Below are positions 51,142 through 59,490 of a stretch of 64,000 nt of DNA, piece after piece (the first letter of the stretch is position 1; each line of letters opens with the position of its first letter). This DNA is from Lachnocurva sp029100405 (GTDB taxonomy: Bacteria; Bacillota; Clostridia; Lachnospirales; Lachnospiraceae), in contig JBJYZC010000005.1 in NCBI GenBank assembly GCA_046263755.1, forward strand, positions 89,512-153,511, written 5' to 3'. The position numbers were made by a program, and so were the translations under genes. Below the pieces are notes generated by a model. The model made no database searches and was not told where the DNA came from. It saw only the letters and a list, made by a program, of their open reading frames with translations.

Positions 51142-52401
51142 TCATGCCTCCTCGTATTCCGTAATATAGCCTGTCAGCGCGCTCGCTGCCGCTGTATAGG
51201 GCGAGGAAAGATAGACCTCGCTGTCAACATGTCCCATCCGGCCGACAAAGTTTCGGTTTGTGGTCGCAATGCAGCGTTCACCAGCCGCCAAAATTCCCAT
51301 ATAACCACCCAGGCAGGGGCCACAGGTCGGCGTGGAAACAACTGCGCCGGCATCAATAAAGGCCGTATAATAGCCTCTCTCAACACACTCTCTTAAGATC
51401 TGCATGGTTGCAGGAATGATGATACAACGGATCCCATCAGCGATCTTCTTTCCATTCAGGATCTTGTAAGCCGCCTCCATGTCCTCCATACGGCCGTTGG
51501 TACAGGAACCGATAACGACCTGGTCTATTTTTATATCATGAAGTTCTCTGGCAGGATGTGTATTCTCCGGAAGATGCGGACAGGCAACGACCGGAACAAT
51601 CTTCGACAGGTCGATCTCAATGGTCTTCTCATATTCTGCATCCGGATCTGCTTCGAATTCGACCGGCGGTCTTTCACTTCTTCCATCAAGATAAGCTCTG
51701 GTAATGTCATCCACCGGGAAGATACCATTCTTGGCGCCGGCTTCGATTGCCATGTTACAGATGCAGAGTCTGTCATCCATGGAAAGGTTATGCACACCAT
51801 CGCCGGTGAACTCCATACTCTTATAGAGTGCACCGTCTACACCGATCATACCGATAATGGTCAGGATAACATCCTTGCCGCTGCAGTTTTTCGGAAGCTT
51901 GCCGGTCAGATGAAAACGAATGGCGGACGGGACCTTGAACCAGGCCGTTCCGGTCGCCATGCCGGCAGCCATATCTGTGGAACCGACACCGGTGGAGAAA
52001 GCGCCCAAGGCACCATAAGTACAAGTATGGCTGTCCGCACCGATGATGCAGTCGCCGGCTGTTACAACGCCCTGCTCGGGGAGGAGGGCATGCTCAATTC
52101 CCATTTTTCCGACATCATAAAAGTGGCTGACACAATGGCTGCAGGCGAAATTCCGGCAGGTCTTGGACTGCTCAGCCGCCTTGATGTCCTTGTTCGGTAC
52201 AAAGTGGTCCAGGACGATCGCGATCCGGTCCTTGTCGAAAACCTTGTCGAATCCGGCCTTCTTAAACTCATTCACTGCCACCGGTGTCGTGATATCATTT
52301 CCGAGAACAATATCCAGTTTTGCCGAGATCAGCTGTCCGGCCTTGACCTCATCCAGACCGGCATGTTTGGCGAGGATCTTTTGCGTCATTGTCATTCCCA
52401 T
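51142..52401 (-). CDS. leuC: 3-isopropylmalate dehydratase large subunit LeuC
   Basis: A 419-residue iron-sulphur subunit. The cluster Cys residues are in VVIGSCTNGRMEDM and VSTPTCGPCLGGYMGIL; active-site segment DSHTCTYGALGAFSTGVGST is present. The 419-residue length is that of the two-subunit (HacA-type) enzyme. The ORF extends to 52467, but the ATG at 52401 follows AAGGAGACTCTGCGGA. It lies 266 bases after leuA, past a palindromic element. Confidence 0.95.
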   Translation of the reverse strand: MGMTMTQKILAKHAGLDEVKAGQLISAKLDIVLGNDITTPVAVNEFKKAGFDKVFDKDRIAIVLDHFVPNKDIKAAEQSKTCRNFACSHCVSHFYDVGKMGIEHALLPEQGVVTAGDCIIGADSHTCTYGALGAFSTGVGSTDMAAGMATGTAWFKVPSAIRFHLTGKLPKNCSGKDVILTIIGMIGVDGALYKSMEFTGDGVHNLSMDDRLCICNMAIEAGAKNGIFPVDDITRAYLDGRSERPPVEFEADPDAEYEKTIEIDLSKIVPVVACPHLPENTHPARELHDIKIDQVVIGSCTNGRMEDMEAAYKILNGKKIADGIRCIIIPATMQILRECVERGYYTAFIDAGAVVSTPTCGPCLGGYMGILAAGERCIATTNRNFVGRMGHVDSEVYLSSPYTAAASALTGYITEYEEA

Positions 52402-52459
52402 TCCGCAGAGTCTCCTTTCTTTTCTTTCTTTTTCCTCTTTTTTCTTTTCCTTCTCCAAG

Positions 52460-52660
52460 GGATGCAAGCATCCTCTGAGATCAGTCTTTTTAACCGTCTA
52501 GTCTTTTGACCCTTTGCCCCACATTTTGATTTCGCACGGCTTCGCTGCTTCGCAGCTTTCTCCGTGCTCCATCATTCGGCGCTCCCGTGTCGCTTCACGC
52601 CACTTCGCGCCTCATGTGGGGCGGGTCAATAAGTCTCGATGTCATGGGATGCAAGCATCC
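52460..52660. repeat. Palindromic element flanked by direct repeats, leuA-leuC gap
   Basis: Two copies of GGATGCAAGCATCC (52460-52473, 52647-52660) bracket a long inverted repeat: GACCC...GCCCCACAT (52508-52524) and ATGTGGGGCGGGTC (52613-52626). Smaller palindromes such as GCACGG/CCGTGC fill the middle. TTTTGACCCTTT occurs beside both copies, one of them being the leuA 3' end. It resembles a REP- or MITE-like insertion. No ORF is seen. Confidence 0.7.
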
Positions 52661-52667
52661 CCTGACA

Positions 52668-54344
52668 TCAGACTTTTGACCCTTTTGTCATATTGTAAAA
52701 AGCACTTAAAAGTGCATTCGCACTTGCTGTTACAACATCGGTATTGGTCCCGGCGCCCCAGTACATGCTGCCATCCTCTCTCTTCAATCCGATATAGGAT
52801 GCGGCAACACTCTGAGATCCCTGTCCCTGCATACTGTGCTGGGTGAAAACCTCCAAGGTATATTCCTCGCCGGTAAACTCCTTTAAGGCATTATTGATAG
52901 CGTTCAAAGCACCATTTCCCTTGCAGGCCAGTTCCTTTTCCTCGCCGTCTCTTTCGAAGGTGATCATGACCTTGACCACATCGTTATTTCTGACAAAGTC
53001 AAAATCCGTGATCTGAATACCACTATCCAGGTTCAGATAATGCTCTGAGAAAATCTCGAAAACTTCATTCGGTTTCAGTTCCTTATGTTCATGATCCGAG
53101 ATATCCTTGCAGAGATAGCTGAATTCCTCCCGCATACCGGCCGGCAGGCTGTAACCATAGGTCTGCTCCAGCATATAACCGATGCCGCCCTTACCGGACT
53201 GGGAATTGACACGGATGACATCACCGTCATAGGTCCTTCCGATATCCTGAGGGTCGATGGGAATATAAGGCACGGTCCATTCGTGCATCTTTTTCTTCTT
53301 CCGATACTTCATGCCCTTGGCGATCGCATCCTGATGAGAACCCGAAAATGCTGCAAAAACAAGTGCACCGGCATAAGGTGCCCGCTCATAGACATGCATC
53401 CGGGTACATTTCTCATATTCCGAAACGAGATAAGGCATATCCGAAAAGTCAAGTTTCGGATCCACGCCATGCGAATACATATTGAGAGCCAGGGTGATGA
53501 TATCCACATTACCGGTCCGCTCTCCATTTCCGAAAAGAGTTCCCTCAACACGGTCCGCACCGGCCAGAAGAGCCAGTTCTGTATCTGCTACACCGGTACC
53601 ACGGTCATTGTGAGGATGAAGAGACAGAGTCACATATTCACGATACTTCAGATTTTCACTGATGTATTCCACCTGAGATGCATAAATATGTGGAGAACTC
53701 ATCTCAACCGTAACCGGAAGGTTGATAATGACATTATTATCCGGGCCAGGCTCCAGAACATCCAGGACTGCATTGCAGACATCTAATGCATAATCCGGCT
53801 CAGTTCCGGTAAAGGATTCCGGTGAATACTCAAAACGGAAGTTGCCCTCGTACTCAGCAGCCAGTTTCTTTACAAGCTTTGCTCCATCCACGGCGATCTG
53901 CTTGATCTCTTCCTTGGACTTCTTGAAGACCTGCTCTCTCTGGGCCAGGCTGGTCGAATTATAGAAATGAACGATTGCACTCGGCGCACCCTTGCAGGCC
54001 TCAAAAGTCTTACGGATAATGTGCTCCCGACACTGGGTCAAAACCTGTACCGTCACATCATCTGGGATCATCTTCTGATCGATCAAGGTCCTTAAGAATT
54101 CGAACTCGGTCTCGCTGGCAGCCGGAAAACCGACCTCGATCTCCTTAAAGCCAACCCCGAGAAGGACCTTGAAATACTCCAGTTTCTCCTCCAGACTCAT
54201 GGGAACGATCAGACTCTGATTTCCGTCTCTCATATCGACGCTGCACCATACCGGCGGCTTCTCAATATGATCCCTCTTCACCCACTTGGTATATTTCGTA
54301 TCTACCGGGAAATAGCCGACATGATATTTCGTTGCATCCATCAT
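52668..54344 (-). CDS. leuA: 2-isopropylmalate synthase LeuA
   Basis: A 558-residue enzyme of the longer (fungal-type, LeuA2) group. WCSVDMRDGNQSLIVPMSLE has the metal-binding Asp, and EIEVGFPAASETEFEFLRTL, LSLHPHNDRGTGVADTELAL (metal His pair) follow. The C-terminal regulatory domain (about 430-558; LEVFTQHSMQGQGSQSVAAS) binds leucine for feedback inhibition. It condenses acetyl-CoA with 2-ketoisovalerate. The start (two adjacent ATGs) follows AGGAGGCGTGACATT. It lies four bases after ridA. The stop is part of an imperfect duplication. Confidence 0.95.
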   Translation of the reverse strand: MMDATKYHVGYFPVDTKYTKWVKRDHIEKPPVWCSVDMRDGNQSLIVPMSLEEKLEYFKVLLGVGFKEIEVGFPAASETEFEFLRTLIDQKMIPDDVTVQVLTQCREHIIRKTFEACKGAPSAIVHFYNSTSLAQREQVFKKSKEEIKQIAVDGAKLVKKLAAEYEGNFRFEYSPESFTGTEPDYALDVCNAVLDVLEPGPDNNVIINLPVTVEMSSPHIYASQVEYISENLKYREYVTLSLHPHNDRGTGVADTELALLAGADRVEGTLFGNGERTGNVDIITLALNMYSHGVDPKLDFSDMPYLVSEYEKCTRMHVYERAPYAGALVFAAFSGSHQDAIAKGMKYRKKKKMHEWTVPYIPIDPQDIGRTYDGDVIRVNSQSGKGGIGYMLEQTYGYSLPAGMREEFSYLCKDISDHEHKELKPNEVFEIFSEHYLNLDSGIQITDFDFVRNNDVVKVMITFERDGEEKELACKGNGALNAINNALKEFTGEEYTLEVFTQHSMQGQGSQSVAASYIGLKREDGSMYWGAGTNTDVVTASANALLSAFYNMTKGSKV

Positions 54345-54348
54345 AATG

Positions 54349-54729
54349 TCACGCCTCCTTCTCCGCTACGACTTCCACTTCCACCAGAGCGCCCTTAGGC
54401 AGATCCTTCACGGCAACGCAGCTTCTGGCCGGTTTCTCTGTGAAATATAGACCATACACTTCGTTGAATGCCTTGAAATCGGAAATCTCGCTTAAGAAGC
54501 AAACCGTCTTTACGGCACTCTGCATCGAAGAACCTGCTTCTTCCAAAACAGCCTTCAGATTCTTCATGACCTGATGGGTCTGCTCCTCGATGGTCTCTCC
54601 GGCAAGCTCTCCGCTTTTCGGATCCAGTGCGATCTGACCGGAAGTAAAAACCAGATTTCCTACGCTAATGGCCTGGGAATATGGTCCGATGGCTGCAGGA
54701 GCCTTTTCAGTATGAACATAGTTTCGCAT
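54349..54729 (-). CDS. ridA: Enamine/imine deaminase RidA
   Basis: A 126-residue RidA: APAAIGPYSQAISVGNLVFT, VMKNLKAVLEEAGSSMQS, and KPARSCVAVKDLPKGALVEV with the substrate Arg. RidA hydrolyses reactive enamines/imines, including 2-aminocrotonate released by threonine dehydratase. It lies directly after ilvA, so the enzyme that makes the intermediate and the one that clears it are co-expressed. The iterated 10-mer is at 54444-54453 in codons for YGLYFT. Confidence 0.94.
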   Translation of the reverse strand: MRNYVHTEKAPAAIGPYSQAISVGNLVFTSGQIALDPKSGELAGETIEEQTHQVMKNLKAVLEEAGSSMQSAVKTVCFLSEISDFKAFNEVYGLYFTEKPARSCVAVKDLPKGALVEVEVVAEKEA

Positions 54730-54777
54730 ATCTTTTCTCCTTTCCCGCCTGCGATATCAGGCTTCTTCTTTTTCCTT

Positions 54778-55971
54778 TTATTTCACAATTTTAAATCCAT
54801 GATCGCGAAGTGCTTTCTTAATCATATTGACATGATGGAAATCTCTGGTCTCCATTTCAATCCGAAGGAAGCATCCGTGAACACTCTCGGTGTTGCCCTT
54901 TTCATAATGAACGCCTGTAACATTGGCACCACAGTCTGCAATAATGCCGGAGATCTCTCTAAGCTGGCCGGGCTTATCAATCAGTTCGATCAGCATGCTG
55001 GTCGACCGGCCGGACTTCAGGAGGCCACGGTCAATGACACGGGAGAGGCTGGTGACATCGATATTGCCGCCGGAAACAACGGCTACCACCCGCTTGCCCT
55101 TCAAGTCAAATTTGTCGAACATGACGGCAGCGACCGATGCGGCGCCGGCGCCTTCTGCGATCATCTTCTGCTTTTCCATCAGAGCCAGGATCGCAGAAGA
55201 AACCTCATCATCCGTAACCAATGCGATATCATCGACATATTGGCTGACATAGGAGAAGGTGTTTTCACCAGGCTCCTTGACGGCGATGCCGTCGGCAATG
55301 GTGGAAACCGAATCCAGACACTCGATTTTGCCATCCCGGATGGAGTTATACATGCCCGGCGCGCCGGCTGCCTGGACTCCGTAGACCTTCACGGAAGGAC
55401 GGATCTGCTTCACCGTATAAGCGATTCCGGAGATCAGTCCGCCTCCGCCGATCGGAACAACGATAGCATCGATATTGTCGAGATTGTTGAGAATTTCCAG
55501 AGCAATGGTGCCCTGACCTGCGATCACATCTTCGTCATCAAAGGGATGAACAAATGTATACCCTTCGCTCTCTTTTAGTTCCAGGGCTTTCTTATAGGCA
55601 TCGTCGTAAACGCCTTCGACCAGGCAGACCTCTGCGCCGTAGCCCTTGGTTGCCTCCACCTTGGAAATGGGGGCCGAATCCGGAAGACAGATCAGAGATT
55701 TGATCCCGTTTTTCGTTGCAGCCAGGGCAACTCCCTGAGCATGGTTTCCGGCGGAACAGGCAATGACACCTTTTGCCTTCTCTTCCTCCGTCAGGTTGGC
55801 GATCTTATAAGCGGATCCCCGGACCTTAAAGGATCCGGTGATCTGCAGATTCTCCGGTTTCAGATAAAGCTCGCAATCCGGAGCAATCCCATAGGCACGA
55901 ACGACATTCGTTTCACGAATGATGCTCTTTAAAACCTGCTGTGCATCAAATACTTTGTCGAGAGTTAACAT
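54778..55971 (-). CDS. ilvA: Threonine ammonia-lyase with ACT domain
   Basis: A 397-residue PLP enzyme. PLP Lys is in ITGSFKVRGSAYKI; SAGNHAQGVALAATKNGI, GQGTIALEILNN and VPIGGGGLISGIAYTV are family blocks. A C-terminal ACT domain (from about 325; MLIELIDKPGQLREISGIIA) may bind isoleucine or other amino acids. It gives 2-ketobutyrate for isoleucine. The ATG at 55971 follows AGGAAAAAGAAAAG. It leads the operon behind a T-box. It matches the shorter TdcB/IlvA with one ACT module; isoleucine inhibition is inferred. Confidence 0.92.
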   Translation of the reverse strand: MLTLDKVFDAQQVLKSIIRETNVVRAYGIAPDCELYLKPENLQITGSFKVRGSAYKIANLTEEEKAKGVIACSAGNHAQGVALAATKNGIKSLICLPDSAPISKVEATKGYGAEVCLVEGVYDDAYKKALELKESEGYTFVHPFDDEDVIAGQGTIALEILNNLDNIDAIVVPIGGGGLISGIAYTVKQIRPSVKVYGVQAAGAPGMYNSIRDGKIECLDSVSTIADGIAVKEPGENTFSYVSQYVDDIALVTDDEVSSAILALMEKQKMIAEGAGAASVAAVMFDKFDLKGKRVVAVVSGGNIDVTSLSRVIDRGLLKSGRSTSMLIELIDKPGQLREISGIIADCGANVTGVHYEKGNTESVHGCFLRIEMETRDFHHVNMIKKALRDHGFKIVK

Positions 55972-56204
55972 CTTTTCTTTTTCCTTTCCTGTTTTCTTTT
56001 TGTCTTCCTGCGGGTACCAAATCATGTTTTCATCGGAACATCTTCATGATTCTTGATCCGATGACTTATTTCAGGGTCTGATCCTCTATTGAACTTCTGA
56101 TCATCTGACTCGCTCACCGTCATCTTACACCAGAAACAAGGTCGGACGATAGAGATTTCTTTTTTATTTATGATTACGTGTGCTTTCGCTGCCTTGCAGC
56201 TCAT

Positions 56205-56502
56205 TACAGATATAAAAAAGCACCCGCCCCAAAGCGACTCTTGCTTTGAGACGGGTGCTTAAACACTCGCGGTACCACTCAAATTGCAGATATGAAATCT
56301 GCCACCTCTTCGAAGTCTGACAACTTCTATGCACTAACGCAGCATACTCGGATACATCCTATCCACCAAATCCGGCTTTCAGATGATCAGCTCAGAAGTG
56401 AGAGAATCCTGCTTTTACATACCGGCTTACACCAACCGCCGGCTCTCTGCGCTGTATTTTCACAAGACTCATTCTTCGTCACAGCTTTTCCTTTTGAAAT
56501 TA
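56205..56502 (-). ncRNA. T-box riboswitch of the ilvA-leu operon
   Basis: The minus-strand leader has a T-box signature GAGTGGTACCGCG, preceded by stem I with AGAGAG...GGTTGGTGTAAGCCGG. After CTC ACTTCTGAG, the likely specifier is CUC (leucine), which fits the leuACDB genes downstream. Uncharged tRNA would bind and prevent the terminator. The specifier is read by analogy to known leaders, not by modelling. Confidence 0.88.
56214..56261 (-). terminator. T-box terminator
   Basis: AGCACCCGTCTCAAAGC and GCTTTGGGGCGGGTGCT arms, then TTTTTT on minus. Strong stem of the T-box expression platform. Confidence 0.88.
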
Positions 56503-56508
56503 ACTCTA

Positions 56509-56537
56509 GTAATAACACAGGATGAATCTGTTGTCAA
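56509..56537 (-). promoter_or_regulatory. Sigma-A promoter for the ilvA-leu operon
   Basis: On minus: TTGACA (56537-56532), 17 bases, TATTAC (56514-56509). TSS would be near 56502, at the 5' end of the T-box. Confidence 0.75.
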
Positions 56538-56579
56538 AGGTTTTCTTCGAAATTTCATCCTTACTTTGCTATCTCATTG

Positions 56580-57170
56580 CTAGTGCCCAGCAGAATCCGT
56601 TTCTTCCAAGAGATCCAGGCAGGCGAATTTATCGCGTAATTTCTCAGGCAGGGCATCCACCAGTAAGCGTGCCAGCCATTCCGGTGACTGCTGCATGCCA
56701 CCCAGGACCCACTTCACCGTCATATAGATCGATGCTCTGCAGTAAAGTTCCAGAAGCAGGGCGATCTCGTCGGTCGGACTACTCCCGCTTTTCTTCACGA
56801 TCCAATCCGAATAGAAGTGAAAAATCATCTCAAAATCATGTTCCTTCAGATTGTTTTGGGCATCGGAAGCAAAAGCCGCCCGAAAGAAATCGCCCTCTTC
56901 CTTCAAATAGGAAAATTTGAGTCGAAGTCCCTCATCGATCGTCTTTCCTTCTCCCATTCGGTCGAAAGACTTACTCATTAATTTGTCAAAATACCAATTG
57001 ATCAAATCATACTTGTCCTGAAAAGTCCGATAGAAAGTCTGTCGAGATACACCCGCCCGAGTCGTGATCTGTCCGACCGTCAGCTTCTCCACACTGCTTC
57101 CGGCAAGACATTGCCGCGCCGCTTCGCAAAGTTTATATTTCAATCTGGTATTTTCACTTGTCTGTTTCAT
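56580..57170 (-). CDS. TetR-family transcriptional regulator
   Basis: A 196-residue regulator. The N-terminal helix-turn-helix (VEKLTVGQITTRAGVSRQTF, YRTFQDKYDLINWYFDKLM) is the TetR type, of the DhaS-like Firmicutes group. The C-terminal ligand domain shows no known ligand motif. It lies after the alcohol dehydrogenase gene, separated by its terminator, so it may control that gene or others. TAG stop just before the leu operon promoter. Confidence 0.85.
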   Translation of the reverse strand: MKQTSENTRLKYKLCEAARQCLAGSSVEKLTVGQITTRAGVSRQTFYRTFQDKYDLINWYFDKLMSKSFDRMGEGKTIDEGLRLKFSYLKEEGDFFRAAFASDAQNNLKEHDFEMIFHFYSDWIVKKSGSSPTDEIALLLELYCRASIYMTVKWVLGGMQQSPEWLARLLVDALPEKLRDKFACLDLLEETDSAGH

Positions 57171-57275
57171 AAGAAATTCCCTGTCAGTTTTTATCTATGC
57201 GATATGAATGTTAAAGTCATTGTTACCACTGCAATCATCATAATACAAAACTTCTCCGCCTGGTATCATCCGAGC

Positions 57276-57328
57276 AAAAAAAGACCCGCCCCAAGGATTC
57301 CATACCATCCTCAGGGCGGGTCTATATT
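57276..57328 (-). terminator. Terminator after alcohol dehydrogenase
   Basis: AGACCCGCCC (57282-57291) and GGGCGGGTCT (57314-57323), with TTTTTTT on minus. One iterated 10-mer (57319-57328) overlaps its right arm. Confidence 0.85.
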
Positions 57329-57357
57329 TAAAAAGGATTAGTAACGATATGCAAAAA

Positions 57358-58503
57358 TCACATCAACTGACGGAACATATCAATGACCTGTTCCTTCGTA
57401 GCTTCTCTGGGGTTTCCAGGATAGCATGCATCATTCAGGGCATCGGTTGCCAGCTGATCCAGGTCTTCTTCGCGGATCCTTTCGTTCTTTTCCGGAATTC
57501 CGACATCCTTGGAAAGCTTCTTTACAGCCTCGATGGCTGCATCACGATACTCTTCCTGGCTCATGTCGTCTACGCCCTGAACGCCCATGGCACGGGCAAT
57601 TTCCCGATAACGCTCGCCGGTGTAATCCCGGTTGAACTCCATAGAGATCGGAAGGAGCTGTGCGCAAGCCATTCCATGAGGAGTGTCATAATGTGCAGAC
57701 AGGGTATGTGCCATGGAATGATCGATGCCAAGACCTACATTGGAGAAGCCCATGCCGGCGATGTACTGACCAAGAGCCATGCCCTCACGGCCTTCCTTGG
57801 TATTGTTAACAGCGCCTCTCAGATTCTCGGAGATCAGGCGAATTGCCTCGAGATGGAACATATCTGTCATCTCCCAGGCAGCCTTGGTGGTATATCCTTC
57901 GATGGCATGCGTCAGAGCATCCATTCCTGTTGCAGCAGTCAGGCCCTTCGGCATAGAGCTCATCATTTCAGGATCCACAACTGCAACAATCGGCATATCA
58001 TGTGTATCCACACAAACGAACTTACGCTCTTTCTCTACATCAGTAATAACGTAGTTAATGGTTACCTCAGCTGCAGTTCCTGCTGTTGTCGGAACTGCAA
58101 TGATCGGAACGCACGGATTCTTTGTCGGTGCAACGCCTTCCAGAGAACGCACATCCTCGAATTCCGGATTGGTAATGATGATGCCAATGGCCTTGGAGGT
58201 ATCCATGGAAGAACCGCCGCCGATTGCTACAATACAATCAGCTTCGGACTCACGGAAAGCTTTTACACCATGCTGTACATTTTCAATGGTCGGATTGGGC
58301 TTGATATCAGAATAAAGGCTGAACGGAATACCGGCTTCTTCCAGAAGATCCGTAACCTTTGCAGTAACTCCAAATTTTACAAGATCCGGATCCGATGCAA
58401 CGAATGCCTTCTTGAAACCATGTCCTTTAATCTCGTTCACGATCTCCTGGATTGCACCAGCTCCATGATAAGACGTTCCGTTTAACGAAATACGATTTGC
58501 CAT
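57358..58503 (-). CDS. Iron-containing alcohol dehydrogenase (FucO-like)
   Basis: A 381-residue group III alcohol dehydrogenase. The NAD site is ADCIVAIGGGSSMDTSKAIG; iron-binding residues are in TGMDALTHAIEGYTTKAAWE and GIDHSMAHTLSAHYDTPHG. It is close to FucO-type lactaldehyde/1,2-propanediol dehydrogenases, but the substrate could be another short alcohol or aldehyde. It works in the cytosol to balance NADH during fermentation. Start follows AAAAGGAAGGAGATTTT. A TATAAT at 58601-58606 without a clear -35 and one iterated 10-mer (58551) lie in its leader. Confidence 0.92.
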   Translation of the reverse strand: MANRISLNGTSYHGAGAIQEIVNEIKGHGFKKAFVASDPDLVKFGVTAKVTDLLEEAGIPFSLYSDIKPNPTIENVQHGVKAFRESEADCIVAIGGGSSMDTSKAIGIIITNPEFEDVRSLEGVAPTKNPCVPIIAVPTTAGTAAEVTINYVITDVEKERKFVCVDTHDMPIVAVVDPEMMSSMPKGLTAATGMDALTHAIEGYTTKAAWEMTDMFHLEAIRLISENLRGAVNNTKEGREGMALGQYIAGMGFSNVGLGIDHSMAHTLSAHYDTPHGMACAQLLPISMEFNRDYTGERYREIARAMGVQGVDDMSQEEYRDAAIEAVKKLSKDVGIPEKNERIREEDLDQLATDALNDACYPGNPREATKEQVIDMFRQLM

Positions 58504-58550
58504 AAAATCTCCTTCCTTTTGGGCCCCTGCCCCCTCTTTGTTTCAGTGGA

Positions 58551-58560
58551 AATATAGACC
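58551..58560 (+). repeat. AATATAGACC iterated 10-mer (intergenic copy)
   Basis: Exact copy 48 bases upstream of the alcohol dehydrogenase ATG, preceded by GA like five others. Confidence 0.75.
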
Positions 58561-58623
58561 TTTCGGTACTTTTTCCGCCTTTCGTTTATCTTCGATAAGT
58601 ATTATAAAGGAGATCCTCAGACA

Positions 58624-58659
58624 AAAAATGTGACAATGCAAAAGCATTGTCACATTTTT
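58624..58659. terminator. Bidirectional terminator after the 149-residue gene
   Basis: AAAAATGTGACAATGC and GCATTGTCACATTTTT, four-base loop, perfect 16-bp stem with A/T tracts. Confidence 0.9.
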
Positions 58660-58680
58660 AACAAAGTGAAGTTCTATGAA

Positions 58681-58746
58681 TTCTTGTAATACTTCGATCT
58701 CCGGACTTACTTTTTCTTGTAATACTTCTATCTCCGGACTTACTTT
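58681..58746. repeat. 33-bp tandem duplication through a stop codon
   Basis: Two 33-bp copies (58681-58713, 58714-58746), one mismatch. The second contains the last codons and TAA (58740-58742) of the 149-residue gene. Confidence 0.9.
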
Positions 58747-59189
58747 CTCCTGAACTGCTTTAAAATTCTTCTCGCAGAAGGCTCGCCTTCTTTATAGACG
58801 CTGATGACAAAGGGGCCTTCTTTTAAGGGATCATAGATCTTACGGACTTCCTCTTCGAAGGCATGTACCTTCTGGTCTATATTGCGAAGTTCGTGATCCT
58901 CGATCTCTACCGCATAATCATCTGCTGTCTTACGAATCTGGTAAGGCACGAAGACATCTGTCTTTACGCGAATCTTTCCGGCTTCGATAAACTCATCTTT
59001 TGTCATCGGCTTCTGGTGCAGAGCCGTCAGAAGTTCATTCGCTCTTTCGACACATGCCTCTTCTTCCGAACTTTCTGCAATTGCTTGAATTGCCGACTCC
59101 GTAAGTTCCAGATCGACCACGATCCGGGCATCTGCATTCGACTCGGATAAGACTTCCTTCAAATCCTGTTCCTTTGTTTCTGTAGGCAT
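58740..59189 (-). CDS. Hypothetical protein
   Basis: A 149-residue acidic protein of no recognised family. Residues 1-60 are Glu-rich and helical (ESAIQAIAESSEEEACVERA); the middle (IRVKTDVFVPYQIRKTADDY, AVEIEDHELRNIDQKVHAF) suggests mixed strands; the end (RRILKQFRRK) is basic. No signal peptide or membrane segment. It is a single gene with its own sigma-A-like promoter and terminator. The iterated 10-mer is at 58874 in codons for RNIDQ. A real gene is supported by start, promoter and terminator. Confidence 0.75.
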   Translation of the reverse strand: MPTETKEQDLKEVLSESNADARIVVDLELTESAIQAIAESSEEEACVERANELLTALHQKPMTKDEFIEAGKIRVKTDVFVPYQIRKTADDYAVEIEDHELRNIDQKVHAFEEEVRKIYDPLKEGPFVISVYKEGEPSARRILKQFRRK

Positions 59190-59266
59190 TGCAATTCCCC
59201 CTTGATCTTATTTCGATTGCAAAGTAACTTCTGTATTTGGTACAAGAAATTATTTTGTATACAATC

Positions 59267-59294
59267 ATTATAGGATTTCAAAGTGAAATTGCAA
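59267..59294 (-). promoter_or_regulatory. Sigma-A promoter for the hypothetical gene
   Basis: On minus: TTGCAA (59294-59289), 16 bases, TATAAT (59272-59267). The ATG at 59189 follows AGGGGGAATTGCA. Confidence 0.65.
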
Positions 59295-59390
59295 TAAAAC
59301 AAATTTCACAAACTGTATTTGTCTGTCAATCCCCTCACAATCTTACACCTGTCTCACTAACAAACATTCTGTCAGTGAGACGATCCGTCC

Positions 59391-59490
59391 TCGTGAATAT
59401 AGATCGGCACCTGTCTTTTCGTATGGATTTTTATCGGACCTCCTGAATATAGATCGTATCTGCCTTTTCGTATGGATTTTTACTGATCCT
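59391..59490. repeat. 50-bp tandem duplication through the EamA stop
   Basis: Two copies (about 59391-59440, 59441-59490) with several differences. The right copy includes the EamA TAA (59480-59482). Both contain AATATAGATC, a one-base variant of the iterated 10-mer. Little else is in the 59190-59479 gap but the hypothetical gene's promoter. Confidence 0.75.

Noticed and set aside
50388..51164. 258-residue plus-strand ORF with repeats (HPEPSSQILLKD type)
   Set aside because: Produced by the 39-bp array, a multiple of three, then antisense to leuD.
51538..52509. 323-residue plus-strand ORF
   Set aside because: Antisense to leuC; composition is that of a shadow frame.
57349..58485. 378-residue plus-strand ORF
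   Set aside because: Fully antisense to the alcohol dehydrogenase, with Cys/His-rich shadow composition.
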